DNA of 64,000 nt from an uncultured Clostridium sp. (GCA_934746015.1 CAKVEW010000002.1:1-64000), one strand, 5' to 3'. Shown: positions 18,324-28,404, numbered from the stretch's first letter. Translations and numbers: made by a program. Notes: a model not told the origin generated them from the letters alone.

Positions 18324-18677
18324 TCATTTTGTTTTTGGATTAAATATTAAAGCCATTGTATATCCAAAGAATATTGCTGCTGTAATTCCAGCAGCTGTAC
18401 CTGTTATGCCCCCAGTAAAAGCTCCAATTAATCCTTTTTCTTCTACAGCCTTTATAGCCCCTTTTGCTAAGGAGTTACCGAATCCAGGTAAAGGAATACT
18501 TGCACCAGCTCCTCCTATTTCAATTATTTTATCATATATTCCAAAGGCACCTAATATAGTGCCTAAAGTAACAAAAATCACTAGTATTCTTGCAGGGGTT
18601 AATTTAGTTGTATCCATAAGTATTTGACCTATAACACAAAGAATACCACCTACTATAAAAGCACTAAAATATACCAT
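18324..18677 (-). CDS. spoVAE: Stage V sporulation protein AE (SpoVAE)
   Basis: Inner-spore-membrane protein of the SpoVA channel that moves Ca2+-dipicolinic acid into the forespore and out on germination. The 117 residues are nearly all membrane-spanning, with the conserved central stretch GGAGASIPLPGFGNSLAKGAI shared with SpoVAC. A GAAGGAG site lies before the ATG. It is the last gene of spoVAC-spoVAD-spoVAE, with gaps of 14 bases each, so the three are one transcript. In Bacillus the operon depends on SigG; no clear SigG promoter was identified here. Confidence 0.95.
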   Translation of the reverse strand: MVYFSAFIVGGILCVIGQILMDTTKLTPARILVIFVTLGTILGAFGIYDKIIEIGGAGASIPLPGFGNSLAKGAIKAVEEKGLIGAFTGGITGTAAGITAAIFFGYTMALIFNPKTK

Positions 18678-18691
18678 AATAATTCTCCTTC

Positions 18692-19711
18692 CTAATTTCC
18701 AAATTCAATTGCAACAGCATGAGCAATCCCAGGAATACTTTCTCCCTGAAGAGATGATGTGGTACTCATAAGTGCTCCAGTAGATATTAACAAAATATTT
18801 TTTATTTCTTTTCTTATCATCTTTTTATAGAAGTACCCTGAAGCTACTACTGCCGAGCATCCACAACCACTTCCACCAGAGTCTGTTTTTTGAATATTAT
18901 CATCAAATATCATATCTCCACAATCAAAATAATTACTTCTAATATCATAACCATACTCTAATAATAATTTACATGTTATTTCTTTCCCTACTTTTCCCAA
19001 ATCTCCTGTGATTATAGCATCATAATAGCTTGGGTTTCTTCCAGTATCCTTAAAATGCATAGATATTGTATCAACTGCAGCTGGAGCCATTGCTGCTCCC
19101 ATATTATTAGGGTCTTTGATCCCATAATCTTTTACAACTCCAGTAGTAATATAAGTTACTTCTGGAAAATTTCCTTTTTTAGCAAGTACCATTGCTCCAG
19201 CACCTGTAACTGTCCATTGTGCTAAAGGACTTCTTTGAGCTCCATACTCTAAAGGAAATCTAAATTGTCTTTCTGCTGAACTAAAATGTGATGATGTTGC
19301 TGCTACTACATATTCTCCAAATCCACCATCTAGCATCATTGATGCCACACTTAAAGATTCTGACATAGTAGAGCAAGCTCCATAGAGTCCAAAAAATGGA
19401 ATATTAAGTTGCCTTGCTGCAAAGGAGGAAGAGGTTAATTGATTAAGCAAATCTCCAGCAAATAAATAATCCACATCTTCTTCTTGTATTTTTGCTCTAT
19501 TTATAGCCGAAGTTATAGCAGTATATAGCATTTCACTTTCAGCTTTTTCAAAACTCTCTTTTCCACACAAATCATCATTTAATATTTCATCGAAATAACT
19601 TCCTAAGGGTCCTTCCCCTTCCTTGGGTCCAACTATTGAGTAAGTCGCCACTATCTTAGGAGGATTTATTAACCTAACTGTTTGCTTTCCAACTTTTTTT
19701 GTTTTATTCAT
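18692..19711 (-). CDS. spoVAD: Stage V sporulation protein AD (SpoVAD)
   Basis: Soluble, membrane-associated DPA-binding subunit of the SpoVA complex, with a thiolase-like fold. The 339 residues include the signature areas GPKEGEGPLGSYFDEI, the active-site-like FGLYGACSTMSESL, and the C-terminal GALMSTTSSLQGESIPGIAHAV. Length and order match the family. It sits between spoVAC and spoVAE, 14 bases from each. The Cys in ACSTM is the position of the thiolase nucleophile; SpoVAD is thought to bind DPA rather than catalyse. Confidence 0.96.
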   Translation of the reverse strand: MNKTKKVGKQTVRLINPPKIVATYSIVGPKEGEGPLGSYFDEILNDDLCGKESFEKAESEMLYTAITSAINRAKIQEEDVDYLFAGDLLNQLTSSSFAARQLNIPFFGLYGACSTMSESLSVASMMLDGGFGEYVVAATSSHFSSAERQFRFPLEYGAQRSPLAQWTVTGAGAMVLAKKGNFPEVTYITTGVVKDYGIKDPNNMGAAMAPAAVDTISMHFKDTGRNPSYYDAIITGDLGKVGKEITCKLLLEYGYDIRSNYFDCGDMIFDDNIQKTDSGGSGCGCSAVVASGYFYKKMIRKEIKNILLISTGALMSTTSSLQGESIPGIAHAVAIEFGN

Positions 19712-19725
19712 AAATATTACCCTTC

Positions 19726-20196
19726 TTACATTATTAGTTTAATTATGTAATAAATTATTCCTATAATAACTGAACTTCCTATTCCATATACCAGCACTGG
19801 CCCTGCTATTGTAAACATCTTGGCTGCAACTCCAAATACAAATCCTTCTTGCTTAAATTCAATGGCAGGAGCAACTATAGCATTTGAAAAACCCGTTATT
19901 GGTACTACTGTTCCAGCTCCACCATAGGATGCAATTTTATCATATATACCAACACCAGTTAATAATGCCCCTAAAAATACCATAATAATTGGAAGAAGCA
20001 TCTTAACATCATCCTCTGGAAATCCATACTTTAGTAAAAGTTCTTGAAAAACTTGAGCTATAGTACAAATTCCTCCTCCAACTAAAAAAGCTCTTACACA
20101 ATTTCTAGCTATTTTAGGCTTTGGATTTGTTTGATTAGCAATAATTTTAAATTTCTGCAATATTTGTTGCTCACTTGGTTTTTTATTTCTAGACAT
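19726..20196 (-). CDS. spoVAC: Stage V sporulation protein AC (SpoVAC)
   Basis: Membrane subunit of the SpoVA DPA channel; in Bacillus SpoVAC behaves as a mechanosensitive channel. The 156 residues have a charged N terminus with NKKPSEQQILQKF, several membrane segments, and the shared GGAGTVVPITGFSNAIVAPAIEFKQEG motif area. It is the first gene of the spoVACDE unit. A terminator separates it from sigF, so it has its own promoter, expected to be forespore specific. Confidence 0.95.
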   Translation of the reverse strand: MSRNKKPSEQQILQKFKIIANQTNPKPKIARNCVRAFLVGGGICTIAQVFQELLLKYGFPEDDVKMLLPIIMVFLGALLTGVGIYDKIASYGGAGTVVPITGFSNAIVAPAIEFKQEGFVFGVAAKMFTIAGPVLVYGIGSSVIIGIIYYIIKLIM

Positions 20197-20269
20197 AAGA
20201 GTACTCCTTTCAATAATTCTTTAAATTTATTATTCCTCTTTATAGAAAATCAACACTGGAATTTTTTTC

Positions 20270-20305
20270 AAAAAAAAAAAAAAAAAGCCTCAATAAAAGG
20301 CTTTT
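20270..20305 (-). terminator. Terminator of the spoIIA operon with a 17-base U-run
   Basis: An 8-bp stem AAAAGCCT/AGGCTTTT with a 7-base loop; on the minus strand the U-tract is 17 bases long. The long homopolymer is prone to slippage but lies outside any gene. Confidence 0.88.
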
Positions 20306-20316
20306 AAAATGAACAT

Positions 20317-21072
20317 TTATTCTTGTAATTTTTCTTTCATTAGTCCCAAAACTTTCTTCTCTATTCTTGAAACTTGAACTTGGCTAATTCCAAGCATCTT
20401 AGCAACTTGCACTTGAGTTTTATCTTTAAAATATCTAAGCATAATAATTTGTCTTGACTTACTGTCTAAACTCCTCAAAGCTTCCTTAAGTGCAATTCTA
20501 TTTATCATATCACTATCGTCTTCTCCCTTTTCACTTAATTTATCTATAAGTAAAACAGGAGCTCCATCATCTTGGTGAATAATATCATAAAGATATTGCA
20601 TATTAACCGAGGATTCTATAGCAAATAGTATTTCTTCTTTATCAATATGTGAGTATTCGGATAATTCTTCGATAGTTGGTTCCCTATCTAATTTTTTAGT
20701 TAGCTCTTCCTTATCAAAATGAAGCTTTCTAGCTAAACTTTTTACATTTCTACTAACCTTTATTATGCCATCATCTCTTATAAATCTTTTTATTTCTCCT
20801 ATTATCATAGGAACTGCATAAGTAGAAAACTTCACATTAAACTTATCATCAAAATTATTAATAGCCTTAACTAAACCAATAGATCCTATTTGAAATATAT
20901 CTTCATAATCATATCCTCTATTTAGAAATTTTTTACTAATAGATGATACAAGAGGTAAATTCATTTCAATGACCTTATTCATAGCCTCTTGATTACCTGC
21001 TTTAGCTAGAGGTATTAATTTTGAATTTTCTTCGTAATTATACACCTCTTTTCTTATATTTCCATTTTCCAT
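20317..21072 (-). CDS. sigF: RNA polymerase sigma-F factor (early forespore)
   Basis: First compartment-specific sigma factor, active in the forespore after septation when SpoIIAB releases it. The 251 residues have region 2 (YDYEDIFQIGSIGLVKAINNFDDKFNVKFSTYAVPMIIGEIKRFIRDDG), region 3 and region 4 with a helix-turn-helix (DKTQVQVAKMLGISQVQVSRIEKKVL). It is the last gene of spoIIAA-spoIIAB-sigF, starting 9 bases after spoIIAB. The upstream lonC-like gene is separated by a terminator. Confidence 0.98.
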   Translation of the reverse strand: MENGNIRKEVYNYEENSKLIPLAKAGNQEAMNKVIEMNLPLVSSISKKFLNRGYDYEDIFQIGSIGLVKAINNFDDKFNVKFSTYAVPMIIGEIKRFIRDDGIIKVSRNVKSLARKLHFDKEELTKKLDREPTIEELSEYSHIDKEEILFAIESSVNMQYLYDIIHQDDGAPVLLIDKLSEKGEDDSDMINRIALKEALRSLDSKSRQIIMLRYFKDKTQVQVAKMLGISQVQVSRIEKKVLGLMKEKLQE

Positions 21073-21081
21073 CTAATTCAC

Positions 21082-21513
21082 CTAACTTACTGTATTAAAT
21101 TTCTTCTTCATAATAACTTTTGTACCTTTTCCATACTCACTAAAGACTTCTAAGTTATCCATAAAGGTTTCCATAACAGTAAAGCCCATTCCAGACCTTT
21201 CTAATTCTGGTTTAGAAGTATATAATGGCTCCATCGCTTGTTCTATATTCTTTATTCCCTTGCCATAGTCTTCAATTATTATGGTTATTTCATTTCCAGT
21301 TATACTTGCCTCTATTTTGATTATACCCTCTTTTCTGTTTTCATAACCATGTATTATAGAATTTGTTACAGCTTCTGAAACAGCTGTTTTTACGTCTGTC
21401 AATTCTTCAACCGTTGGGTCTAATTGAGATACAAAAGCAGCTACAGCTACTCTTGCAAAACCTTCATTTTCGGATTTGCTCATTAATTCAATACTAATTT
21501 TATTATCAACCAT
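21082..21513 (-). CDS. spoIIAB: Anti-sigma-F factor SpoIIAB (serine kinase)
   Basis: Binds and silences SigF, and phosphorylates SpoIIAA. The 143 residues have the GHKL ATPase fold: N-box ([15 protein letters not shown]), G1 box (IEDYGKGI) and G2 area ([15 protein letters not shown]). Length is normal. It lies 13 bases after spoIIAA and 9 bases before sigF. The ribosome site TGGAGGG precedes the ATG. Confidence 0.98.
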   Translation of the reverse strand: MVDNKISIELMSKSENEGFARVAVAAFVSQLDPTVEELTDVKTAVSEAVTNSIIHGYENRKEGIIKIEASITGNEITIIIEDYGKGIKNIEQAMEPLYTSKPELERSGMGFTVMETFMDNLEVFSEYGKGTKVIMKKKFNTVS

Positions 21514-21526
21514 TTTAAACCCTCCA

Positions 21527-21862
21527 TTAAATATTCACTATGGCTTCATCAATATTTCCATAAACATCTATTATCTTATACATACCCGAAATTTCGAAAA
21601 CTTTATTTACTGTTCTATTTATTTCTGCCACGCATAATTTTCCTTTTCTATTTTGCATTTTCTTATATCTTCCTATAACAACTCCAATTCCAGAGCTGTC
21701 CATAAAAGTTACACCTCTAAAGTTTAATATAACTTTTCTTATGTTATCTCTATCTATTCTATCATCTATCTTAACCCTAACTTCTTCTGCACTATGATGA
21801 TCTAACTCCCCCATCAATATAATTATAAGAGTATCATCTTGTTTATCAAATTTAAGATACAT
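21527..21862 (-). CDS. spoIIAA: Anti-sigma-F factor antagonist SpoIIAA
   Basis: STAS-domain protein that in its dephosphorylated form displaces SigF from SpoIIAB; SpoIIE removes its phosphate. The 111 residues start [14 protein letters not shown] and carry the phosphorylated serine in [15 protein letters not shown]. The ATG at 21862 is preceded by AGGGGAA at good spacing. A longer frame adds 24 residues that no SpoIIAA has and would run over the candidate SigH promoter. First gene of the spoIIA operon. Confidence 0.96.
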   Translation of the reverse strand: MYLKFDKQDDTLIIILMGELDHHSAEEVRVKIDDRIDRDNIRKVILNFRGVTFMDSSGIGVVIGRYKKMQNRKGKLCVAEINRTVNKVFEISGMYKIIDVYGNIDEAIVNI

Positions 21863-21901
21863 ACAAATTCCCCTAAAGCTAATTGCTTTAGAGTACACCT
21901 C

Positions 21902-21925
21902 CTTCATAGCAGTATAATTTCCTTC
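21902..21925 (-). promoter_or_regulatory. Candidate SigH promoter of the spoIIA operon
   Basis: On the minus strand GAAGGAAAT (covering 21917-21925) and TATGAAG (ending at 21902) are separated by 11 bases between AGGAAAT and GAAG. This approximates the SigH pattern AGGAwwT-N11/12-GAAT, but the -10 has G in place of the final T. In Bacillus spoIIA is a SigH target, which supports the call. Spo0A sites were not identified. Confidence 0.4.
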
Positions 21926-21990
21926 TTTTTCCATAATTTTAACATATTAGTTTATTTATAGTCAAACATAATTATGAATTTTATAGTAAA

Positions 21991-22023
21991 AAAGAATTAA
22001 TATTTATTCAATATTAATTCTTT
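21991..22023 (-). terminator. Terminator after the LonC-like protease gene
   Basis: A 14-bp perfect stem AAAGAATTAATATT/AATATTAATTCTTT with a 5-base loop. On the minus strand it ends in ATTCTTTTTTACT. It separates the lonC-like gene from the spoIIA promoter. Confidence 0.8.
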
Positions 22024-22035
22024 AATTCATATTAC

Positions 22036-24330
22036 TTAATTTTTAGTACTATATTTTTTAATTTCTTCCTTTAATCCAAAATAGAATTCTTCAATGGTTT
22101 CTTCTTCTTTTAATATTAAAGTTTCTATTGCATCTTCTAAAGTATCCATAGTATATATATGAAAATCCCCCTCTTCTATAGCCTTCTCTACTTCTGGCAT
22201 TAAGATTAATTCATCTTTATTAGAAGAAGGAATCAATACTCCCTTATCCTTGTAATCATCAATAAATTTACATACCTTAAAAAAGCCTTCTATTTTTTCA
22301 TTTACTCCACCTATTGCTTGAACTTCTCCTAACTGATTAATTGAACCAGTAACAGAAATTCTTTGATTAATAGGTCTCTTTGTTAATGCAGATAAGATAC
22401 ATATAACTTCAGCTACAGAAGCACTATCCCCATCAATAATTCCATAAGATTGTTCAAAATTCAAATAGAAGTCTACAGGGATATCCTCGTAAGAATTAAC
22501 AATATTACTAATTAATCCCCTAATAATATTAACTGACTTTTCATGAATTTTTCCACTTAGTTTACTTTCTTTATGAATATCAATTATTTTTCCAGTTCCC
22601 TTATGAGCAATACAAGTTATTCTTACAGGCTTTCCAAAAGAATGATATCCAGTATCTAGTACTGACAATCCATTAATAACTCCTATTTTTTCCCCAGTTA
22701 CTGATAATATAATTTTATTTTCTTCATAAAGCTTATCATATTCTTCTTCAATTCTTTCTTTATAGTATACAACATTCACTATATCCTTATCTTCAATTAA
22801 CAAACTATTTCTTTGTTTAGCATTATAGTTTGCAAGAATAATAACTTTATCTATCTCAGTAGTATCTATATTAATTTTTGTTTTTCTACTTGCACTTCTA
22901 GATAGATATTTAATAATTTCATTTATGCCTTCATCTGTTATTTGCATAAGACCATTTACTTTTATTTTATCATCTATGGCAGATTTTATATAATTCACAG
23001 CATTCCTATTAACGTCAACTATAGGATAAAATTCTGCCCTTAATGGAAACAACTTACTAAAGTCTTCATCTAAACTATACAATGTATCATAGGTCTCCAT
23101 ATCTCCAATTAAAATAACTTTAACATCTATAGGTATTGATTGCGGTTTTAAAGTATTAATAGAAATTATATCTAAATATGATTTTGATGCATCGTAAGTT
23201 ACCTTATTAGTCATCAAGGCCTTCTTTAAATGATAATATGAATATCCGTTACTAGCTAATGTATTCATCCGTATAATTAAGCATCCTCCATTAGCTTTTA
23301 ATAATGATCCTGAATTAATTAGTGAAATATCAGTTGTATAAACACCATTATGATTTTCATATTCTAAAAATCCCATTAAATTATTAACACTTGGATCTTC
23401 TTCATATATAACTGGTGGATTATAGGTCTTACTATTGTCAACTAATAAATGAATATTGTATCTATTTATTACTTCATATAATTTTTCTTCATCTTCATCT
23501 ATATCCATGGTATAACATTCTATTATATCCTTCTCCATAAGAATGAATAATTTTTCTAGATATTCATATGCATTATCATCATCTATAAACTTAAAAAGTA
23601 TCTCATCCTTATAATCTTCCATCTCTTTTGTTAGAAAATCACTATAGACTTCTTTTAATTTGGTGATAGATTTTACTTCTATATCTTTTATCTTTACTAA
23701 AACTACTTCTGCTTTCTTTTTTAATACAGTTGCTTTTGCTACTATTACTTCTTTTTTCTCTCTATCTAAATTATCATATTCTCTTTCACTTATAACTTTT
23801 CCATTTATTAATGGTATAAAAGCAAAACCCTTATTTGTTACCTTTACCTCAAAATTTTCTTTTTTAGCCATTTCCATCAATTCACTCATATAAGAATTTC
23901 TCTTACTTTGTATTTCTTCAATCAATTCATCTTTTTCATCTTCTTTATAAGAATTGTAAAAATCTTCAATTAATTCTATATAATTATTGCGTATTTCTTC
24001 AACAGCCTCTACTAATTTATTACCATTGCCATTAACTACAAATAAAGCTTCAGGTTTTTTATAATCCTCTAAAACTACATAGCAAATATCCTTTGGAGGT
24101 GCTATAAATTTATACTGCTCCCTTATATAAGCTTGAAGTTTTGTTAATTTTTCCTTAGAAAATGAATCTATTAAATAAATATTATAGCCCTCTCTATTTA
24201 TATTAAGTGATCTTCCTATCTTTTCATACTCTTCATCTATTTCGGGTATCATTGTCACACTGCCTTTTTCTTTGTTCTCCTTAAATTTAAAGTTAAATTT
24301 TACCTCTTGAGAAGTTAATTCTTTTTTCAT
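22036..24330 (-). CDS. LonC-type protease with degenerate ATPase module
   Basis: The C-terminal third (about 560-764) is a Lon protease domain with catalytic Ser636 (GDSASVAE) and Lys679 (GGVNEKIEG), so peptidase activity is likely. The N-terminal part aligns by pattern to the COG1067 Lon-like proteins (REGYNIYLI, then PKDICYVVLEDYKKPEALFV). The P-loop is replaced by DSFSKEKLT where GPPGTGRT is expected. The Walker B region after ANGGCLII has RMNT in place of an acidic residue. LonC of Meiothermus is a described ATP-independent Lon with a similarly altered AAA module. Length 764 fits. It stands alone upstream of spoIIA, each with its own terminator. Targets are unknown; a sporulation link is only positional. 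Confidence 0.85.
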   Translation of the reverse strand: MKKELTSQEVKFNFKFKENKEKGSVTMIPEIDEEYEKIGRSLNINREGYNIYLIDSFSKEKLTKLQAYIREQYKFIAPPKDICYVVLEDYKKPEALFVVNGNGNKLVEAVEEIRNNYIELIEDFYNSYKEDEKDELIEEIQSKRNSYMSELMEMAKKENFEVKVTNKGFAFIPLINGKVISEREYDNLDREKKEVIVAKATVLKKKAEVVLVKIKDIEVKSITKLKEVYSDFLTKEMEDYKDEILFKFIDDDNAYEYLEKLFILMEKDIIECYTMDIDEDEEKLYEVINRYNIHLLVDNSKTYNPPVIYEEDPSVNNLMGFLEYENHNGVYTTDISLINSGSLLKANGGCLIIRMNTLASNGYSYYHLKKALMTNKVTYDASKSYLDIISINTLKPQSIPIDVKVILIGDMETYDTLYSLDEDFSKLFPLRAEFYPIVDVNRNAVNYIKSAIDDKIKVNGLMQITDEGINEIIKYLSRSASRKTKINIDTTEIDKVIILANYNAKQRNSLLIEDKDIVNVVYYKERIEEEYDKLYEENKIILSVTGEKIGVINGLSVLDTGYHSFGKPVRITCIAHKGTGKIIDIHKESKLSGKIHEKSVNIIRGLISNIVNSYEDIPVDFYLNFEQSYGIIDGDSASVAEVICILSALTKRPINQRISVTGSINQLGEVQAIGGVNEKIEGFFKVCKFIDDYKDKGVLIPSSNKDELILMPEVEKAIEEGDFHIYTMDTLEDAIETLILKEEETIEEFYFGLKEEIKKYSTKN

Positions 24331-24509
24331 ATTTTTCTACCTTCAAATTGACTAGCAATTTTTAAGAAGCAGTTCCCCCCCTTTTTTTAATTATTTATTA
24401 TATAGATATTCCAACATCATAGGTTTAGGGATAAAATTTAAAAAATAAATTCATTTATATAAATACTATTAATTGTATTAAAGCTGATATTAAATAATCA
24501 CGAAAAAAA

Positions 24510-24545
24510 GTCCTTATAGAACATATAAACTAGTTCTATAAGGAC
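24510..24545 (-). terminator. Terminator after the flavodiiron protein gene
   Basis: A 13-bp stem GTCCTTATAGAAC/GTTCTATAAGGAC with a 10-base loop, followed on the minus strand by TTTTTTTCG. Confidence 0.9.
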
Positions 24546-24553
24546 ATTCATAA

Positions 24554-25726
24554 TTACATTAAATTCAAAAATTTATCAACTGCTTCTTCAGCATTTTTAT
24601 AATCTTCCTCTGATGGCACAAAACAAAATGATAATCCTGGTTCTACAACTTTAATCTTTAAGTCTTTAAGTCTTGATGTAAGCATTTTTACACCTTCACC
24701 ACTCCAACCATAAGAGCCAAAAGCCATAGCTATCTTTCCTCTATTAATTATAGGACTAACCAATGATAGTAAATCCCAAGAAGGCTTTACAGCATCTTGA
24801 TTTATTGTAGGTGATCCAATCATAAACCCTTTTGCTTTTTCTAATTTAGCTATACTTTCTTCTAATGGACTTGAAGTAATTTCTGTTATATTAGCAACAT
24901 ATCCTTTAGCTTCTACTTTTTCTTTTAAAAATATAGCCATTTCTTCTGTATTTCCATATGCAGAAATATAGAATATTTCTACTCTCTTATCATCTATATT
25001 TTCTTCAGTTGCCCATTCTCTATATAGATTTAATATATTACTTATATTATCACTATGTACTGGTCCATGACTTGTAGCAATATATTCAATATCCAAATCC
25101 TTAATCTTATCAAGTCCCATTAATACAAATCTCTTAAATGGTCCCATTATACAATCAAAATAATATTTCATTTCAACATAGTAATCATCATTTAAAGTTG
25201 ACATTATTCCACCTTTAGGACAATAATGTGAACCTGTAAAATCACATGTAAATAATACATTTTTTTCTTTTACATAAGTAAACATAGTATCTGGCCAATG
25301 TAAATTAGGAGCTGATATAAATTTAAGAGTAGTTTCTCCAAGATTTATTTCTTCTTTAGCTTCAACATATTTAAAGTCACTATTTAAGATATTTTTTAAA
25401 TATGTTATAGCAGCCTTTGAGCCAACTATAGTAGCTTCAGGGTAATCCTTTATTAAATTAATTAAGGAACCGCTATGATCTAATTCTGTATGTTGAACTA
25501 TAATATAGTCAACTTTTTTATCACCAATAACTGATACTAAATTTTCTTTAAATTCATTATAAAAACCCGTTTTAACAGTATCTATTACTGCCACTTTTTT
25601 ATCATTAATAACATAGGAATTATAGGTTGTTCCCTTTTTTGTTTCCATTATTATATCAAAGACCTTTAAATCAGGATCCTTAACTCCTACCCAATAAATA
25701 TTATCTCTTAATTTTTCTTGTGCCAT
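24554..25726 (-). CDS. A-type flavodiiron protein (FprA-like O2/NO reductase)
   Basis: Reduces O2 to water or NO to N2O, protecting anaerobes. The 390 residues combine a metallo-beta-lactamase-like diiron domain and a C-terminal flavodoxin domain. Iron ligands are visible: His79, Glu81, Asp83 and His84 (HTELDHSG), His143 (NLHWPD), Asp162 (FTCDFTG) and His220 (TSHGPVHS). The flavodoxin part starts near 250 ([15 protein letters not shown]) and has the FMN loops GSPTIN and GSYGWSGEG. Electrons usually come from rubredoxin or a reductase, not encoded next to it. Monocistronic, with GGAGG-like site before the ATG. Oxygen or NO induction is expected but no operator was identified. Confidence 0.95.
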   Translation of the reverse strand: MAQEKLRDNIYWVGVKDPDLKVFDIIMETKKGTTYNSYVINDKKVAVIDTVKTGFYNEFKENLVSVIGDKKVDYIIVQHTELDHSGSLINLIKDYPEATIVGSKAAITYLKNILNSDFKYVEAKEEINLGETTLKFISAPNLHWPDTMFTYVKEKNVLFTCDFTGSHYCPKGGIMSTLNDDYYVEMKYYFDCIMGPFKRFVLMGLDKIKDLDIEYIATSHGPVHSDNISNILNLYREWATEENIDDKRVEIFYISAYGNTEEMAIFLKEKVEAKGYVANITEITSSPLEESIAKLEKAKGFMIGSPTINQDAVKPSWDLLSLVSPIINRGKIAMAFGSYGWSGEGVKMLTSRLKDLKIKVVEPGLSFCFVPSEEDYKNAEEAVDKFLNLM

Positions 25727-25866
25727 TTAACTGCCTCCATAATGCCAATCTATTAGTTGATTTCTTGTAATTATCTTATCATAATCTTATTTGCTAAACA
25801 ATGACTAAATGTTCATATTATATATATTTTTCTACAATTAAATCCTATTTATATTACAAAACATTA

Positions 25867-28152
25867 TTAAGGCTTTATCATTTTAGTTAGCCTATTAATT
25901 TCTATAATATACTCATAATGTAAGGCTCTTGTTAAAGAAACATATAAAAGTCTTTTATCTAAAATATTATCATTATAATTTTTATCGCTTGGATCATATA
26001 CTATAGTAGCATCGAATTCTAATCCTTTAGTCAAATAAGATGGTATTATTATTATATCTTCATTATTTTCTTTTTCGCTTCCTTTTATTAAGGAAAATTT
26101 TAAATTAGTTTCCTTTTTTAAAATCTTCTCTAATCTTTTACCTTCATCTAATGTTTTGGTTATAATAGCTATACTACTTTTACCATTATTAACAATATCA
26201 TCAATAATATCTCTTATTTTTATAGCAGCCTCTTTATCATTATTACATTTTATTACCTTTGGCTTATCTCCATGCCTTAAAACTGGTTTTGCATTTTTTA
26301 AATTTAGATTTTGTGAAGTCAATGCCTCATTAGCAAAATCAATTATTTCAACAGTTGATCTATAACTTTGTGTCAATTGTATATATGTAGCCTTCCCTTG
26401 AAAAACCCTATCAACTATATCATCCCAATTTTTAAGACCCTTATAATAATAAATTCCTTGTGCTATATCTCCAACCAAAGTTAAAGAATTTCCTTTAGTA
26501 AGCTTATTTACTAAATAAATCTGAAATGGATTATAATCTTGAGCTTCATCAACCACAATATGAGAATATTTATCTTTTTCTGAAACTCCTTCTAATAATA
26601 TATTTATATATAAAAGTGGAGCCAAATCATCTTCGTCTATAATTCCCTTTTCATTGTTATATTCTAATTCTTCCTTCATAAATTCTGCTAGTTCCTTAGA
26701 AATTTTACCTAATGTAGCAATTTCAAAGTACTCTTCATTTCTAAACAAATCATAATATATATCTTTTGAAGTTATACCTCTCCAACTTTTAAAATACTCA
26801 TTCATAATTTTTTTAGAATTATTTTTTATATTATCTTTTATGGAATCCCTTTCAGAATATACCTTTATAAGTTTTTCTCTTCTTTCACCACAATCTTCTA
26901 GTTCTCTTTTTACTTCTTTAATCTTTATATCCCAATCTAAATCTACTTGTAAACAAAGTAATTGAATCTTTTCTTTTAGCTTCAATGATAAATATCTTTT
27001 TATTTCATCTTTCCTCTTATTAATTGGATAACTTTTTAGATCTTTTAAATAAAGTCTCATTATTTCTCTTTTTCCAAACAATATATATCCCTCTACAGTA
27101 ATATCATTTATGTCTAATGAGGCCCCTTCTAACAAAGCTAAATATCTATCTATTATACTTTTAAATGTTAAAGTTCCTTTAATTTTAGATGAATTCACAA
27201 TAAAATTACATTTTTCTATGTCATTAGCCTCAATAATATCCTTTAGCTTTTCATCTTTCCCTTTAATTTTAGCTTTAACTTTCAAATGCTTAAGTACCAA
27301 ATCTTGAAATGTAGTTTGATTAACTTCTCCTACTCCAAGGTTAGGTAATATATCTGATATATAATCTAAAAATAATTTGTTAGGAGCTAAAACTAATATA
27401 TCTTTTCCTCTAATACTATCTGAATATCTATAAATTAAGTATGCTAATCTATGTAATGCTACTGTAGTTTTACCTGAACCTGCTGATCCTTGAACTATTA
27501 TAGGTAAATTCTTTGGCCATCTTATTATGTCATTTTGTTCTTTTTGAATAGTTGCTACTACTTCCTTTAATTTCTTTCCTCTGCTTTCTTCCAAATTAAT
27601 TTTTAAGAATTCATCAACAAGATCCTCACCTTCTAATCCACTCTTAATAATTATTTCATTTATTCCTTCATCGAATATTTCCTCTAGGGAGTCTTCCTTA
27701 AATAAGAATTTTCTTTTTAAAGACAAGTTACCTTCAATTATGCCATTGGGAGATTTATAATAGGCGTATCCTCCAGTTCCACTATAATAAAGATCTGCTA
27801 CTGGAGTTCTCCAATCTACTACAATTTCTTCACCATCTTGACTTGAACTTACAGACTGTTTTCCTATATATATACTTTCTTTTTGTGATTTATTTTCTCT
27901 AAAATCAACTCTTCCAAAGTAAGGTACCTTAATTGATTCTTCATAATTATTAATATCTTTTTTTAGAACTGAATAAATTTTTTCAGTTGTTTCTTTTTCT
28001 TCGTTATAGCTTCCTCTTGATTCCTTAGTTAAAAGCTTTAACTTTTTATCAATAACTTCAAAGCTTCTTCTTTTTTCTAAAAGCTCTTCATTGATTTTTT
28101 TCCTTTTTTCTTCAAGAATTTCTTTTTCTAAAAATAAACCTTCTTTCTCCAT
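25867..28152 (-). CDS. helD: HelD-like superfamily 1 helicase / RNA polymerase recycling factor
   Basis: UvrD/Rep-type ATPase of the HelD family; in Bacillus HelD frees stalled RNA polymerase from DNA. The 761 residues have a long N-terminal coiled-coil arm (about 1-75), then RNAP-facing insertions, Walker A GSAGSGKTT at 222-230, Walker B VVDEAQDYNP, motif III LVGDIAQGIY, motif IV-like LTQSYRS and C-terminal motifs TKGLEFDATIVYDPS and YVSLTRAL. HelD is named with care because UvrD-like paralogues are common, but the N-terminal arm is typical. The ATG follows AGAGGT. It reads alone, opposite to the regulator at 28.4 kb. Confidence 0.88.
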   Translation of the reverse strand: MEKEGLFLEKEILEEKRKKINEELLEKRRSFEVIDKKLKLLTKESRGSYNEEKETTEKIYSVLKKDINNYEESIKVPYFGRVDFRENKSQKESIYIGKQSVSSSQDGEEIVVDWRTPVADLYYSGTGGYAYYKSPNGIIEGNLSLKRKFLFKEDSLEEIFDEGINEIIIKSGLEGEDLVDEFLKINLEESRGKKLKEVVATIQKEQNDIIRWPKNLPIIVQGSAGSGKTTVALHRLAYLIYRYSDSIRGKDILVLAPNKLFLDYISDILPNLGVGEVNQTTFQDLVLKHLKVKAKIKGKDEKLKDIIEANDIEKCNFIVNSSKIKGTLTFKSIIDRYLALLEGASLDINDITVEGYILFGKREIMRLYLKDLKSYPINKRKDEIKRYLSLKLKEKIQLLCLQVDLDWDIKIKEVKRELEDCGERREKLIKVYSERDSIKDNIKNNSKKIMNEYFKSWRGITSKDIYYDLFRNEEYFEIATLGKISKELAEFMKEELEYNNEKGIIDEDDLAPLLYINILLEGVSEKDKYSHIVVDEAQDYNPFQIYLVNKLTKGNSLTLVGDIAQGIYYYKGLKNWDDIVDRVFQGKATYIQLTQSYRSTVEIIDFANEALTSQNLNLKNAKPVLRHGDKPKVIKCNNDKEAAIKIRDIIDDIVNNGKSSIAIITKTLDEGKRLEKILKKETNLKFSLIKGSEKENNEDIIIIPSYLTKGLEFDATIVYDPSDKNYNDNILDKRLLYVSLTRALHYEYIIEINRLTKMIKP

Positions 28153-28352
28153 ACAAATACCTCTTATTTAAATTATTAAACTAATTATAGAATAAGTTAT
28201 ATTTAAATTCAATTAAATAGCAGTTTAATGCAATAAACTAGTAAATTATAGTTTTATTTCCTATCTGTTCATATACTTAAATTATCTGCTTTAAAAGTAA
28301 TTATTATTCTTTTATTTTAACATTTTATATTAACTACTATATAAATAAGCAT

Positions 28353-28380
28353 TTTACTTTCTTATATTATATGTTAGAAT
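28353..28380 (+). promoter_or_regulatory. Promoter of the BusR-like regulator gene
   Basis: TTTACT (28353-28358) and TAGAAT (28375-28380) with a 16-base spacer. The start would fall near 28387, only about 20 bases before the TTG start codon, so the leader is very short. No palindromic operator was evident. Confidence 0.5.
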
Positions 28381-28404
28381 TTGTATATAAAGGAGCGGAT
28401 AAAA

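Noticed and set aside
20264..20286. Poly-A run as a phase-variable tract
   Set aside because: It is the U-tract of the sigF terminator and lies in no coding frame.
21863..21934. N-terminal extension of SpoIIAA by 24 residues
   Set aside because: Absent from the family, overlaps the candidate SigH promoter, and the inner ATG has a good ribosome site.
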